NCBI RefSeq assembly: GCF_023156285.1
Contig: NZ_JAKZAJ010000004.1
Span: forward strand, 465,064-529,063
Direction of reading: 5' to 3'
DNA length: 64,000 nt
From: Marinobacter koreensis
GTDB lineage: Bacteria > Pseudomonadota > Gammaproteobacteria > Pseudomonadales > Oleiphilaceae
The notes beneath the pieces were generated by a model. That model was not told the DNA's origin. It was given only the letters and a program-made list of their open reading frames with translations, and did no database searches. Position numbers and translations under genes: made by a program. Of this stretch, positions 63,997 through 64,000 are shown piece after piece; the first letter of the stretch is position 1; each line of letters opens with the position of its first letter.

Positions 63997-64000
63997 TTAA

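Overview
The window reads as ordinary chromosome of a marine gammaproteobacterium, most likely Marinobacter or a close relative. This rests on gene order and protein character, not on a database search. Several blocks follow Pseudomonas gene order: yicC-gmk-rpoZ-spoT-ridA then oxyR-recG; rpoD-dnaG-rpsU facing tsaD-plsY-folB-folK; dksA-gluQ-cbrX-cbrA-cbrB-(sRNA)-pcnB-folK-panB-panC-pgi. No phage, insertion sequence, integrase or CRISPR array was seen.

Layout. 1-7.6 kb: YicC, a P-type ATPase lodged between yicC and gmk, Gmk, RpoZ, SpoT and RidA. 7.6-13.1 kb: an epimerase-like SDR, OxyR, RecG and an HDOD protein. 13.1-22.4 kb, mostly minus strand and the most accessory-looking part: a DUF2489 protein, a stand-alone molybdopterin oxidoreductase, a 1119-residue Ig-like lipoprotein paired with a FadL-like porin, and an AT-rich stretch with one PEP-CTERM protein. 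22.4-26.7 kb: tRNA-Ile(CAT) and the macromolecular synthesis operon rpsU-dnaG-rpoD. 26.9-34.9 kb: TsaD, PlsY, folate enzymes, Pgi, pantothenate genes and PcnB. 34.9-40.2 kb: the CbrA/CbrB two-component system with its small partner CbrX and, between cbrB and pcnB, a segment with every hallmark of the carbon-catabolite sRNA CrcZ. 40.2-51.8 kb: GluQ, DksA, SfsA, a Rieske protein, an APH-kinase fusion, PBP1b with a TPR lipoprotein, a DUF4382 lipoprotein, and an ECF sigma/anti-sigma operon leading to a TPR beta-barrel protein. 51.8-56.8 kb: hemL-thiE-thiD-hemJ-clc on the minus strand. 56.9-63.6 kb: argC, a DUF6776 protein, bactofilin, erpA, anmK, an M23 peptidase and tyrS. 63.6-64 kb: three tandem rRNA-type promoters and a boxA, so the window stops just before an rRNA operon.

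The most interesting element is the CrcZ-like RNA (about 35029-35412, minus strand). It has a TGTTAC/GTAACA inverted repeat as expected for CbrB, a well-spaced sigma-54 promoter, five A-rich CA motifs of the Hfq/Crc type and a strong terminator. The FadL-like gene elsewhere in the window carries the same kind of CA motif just before its ribosome binding site, so it may be a target of the same circuit. Other points worth a second look are a probable ATC start codon in thiD, a terminator inside the spoT leader, a CLC protein with a channel-type valine at the proton-glutamate position, and the ECF sigma/TPR-barrel operon.
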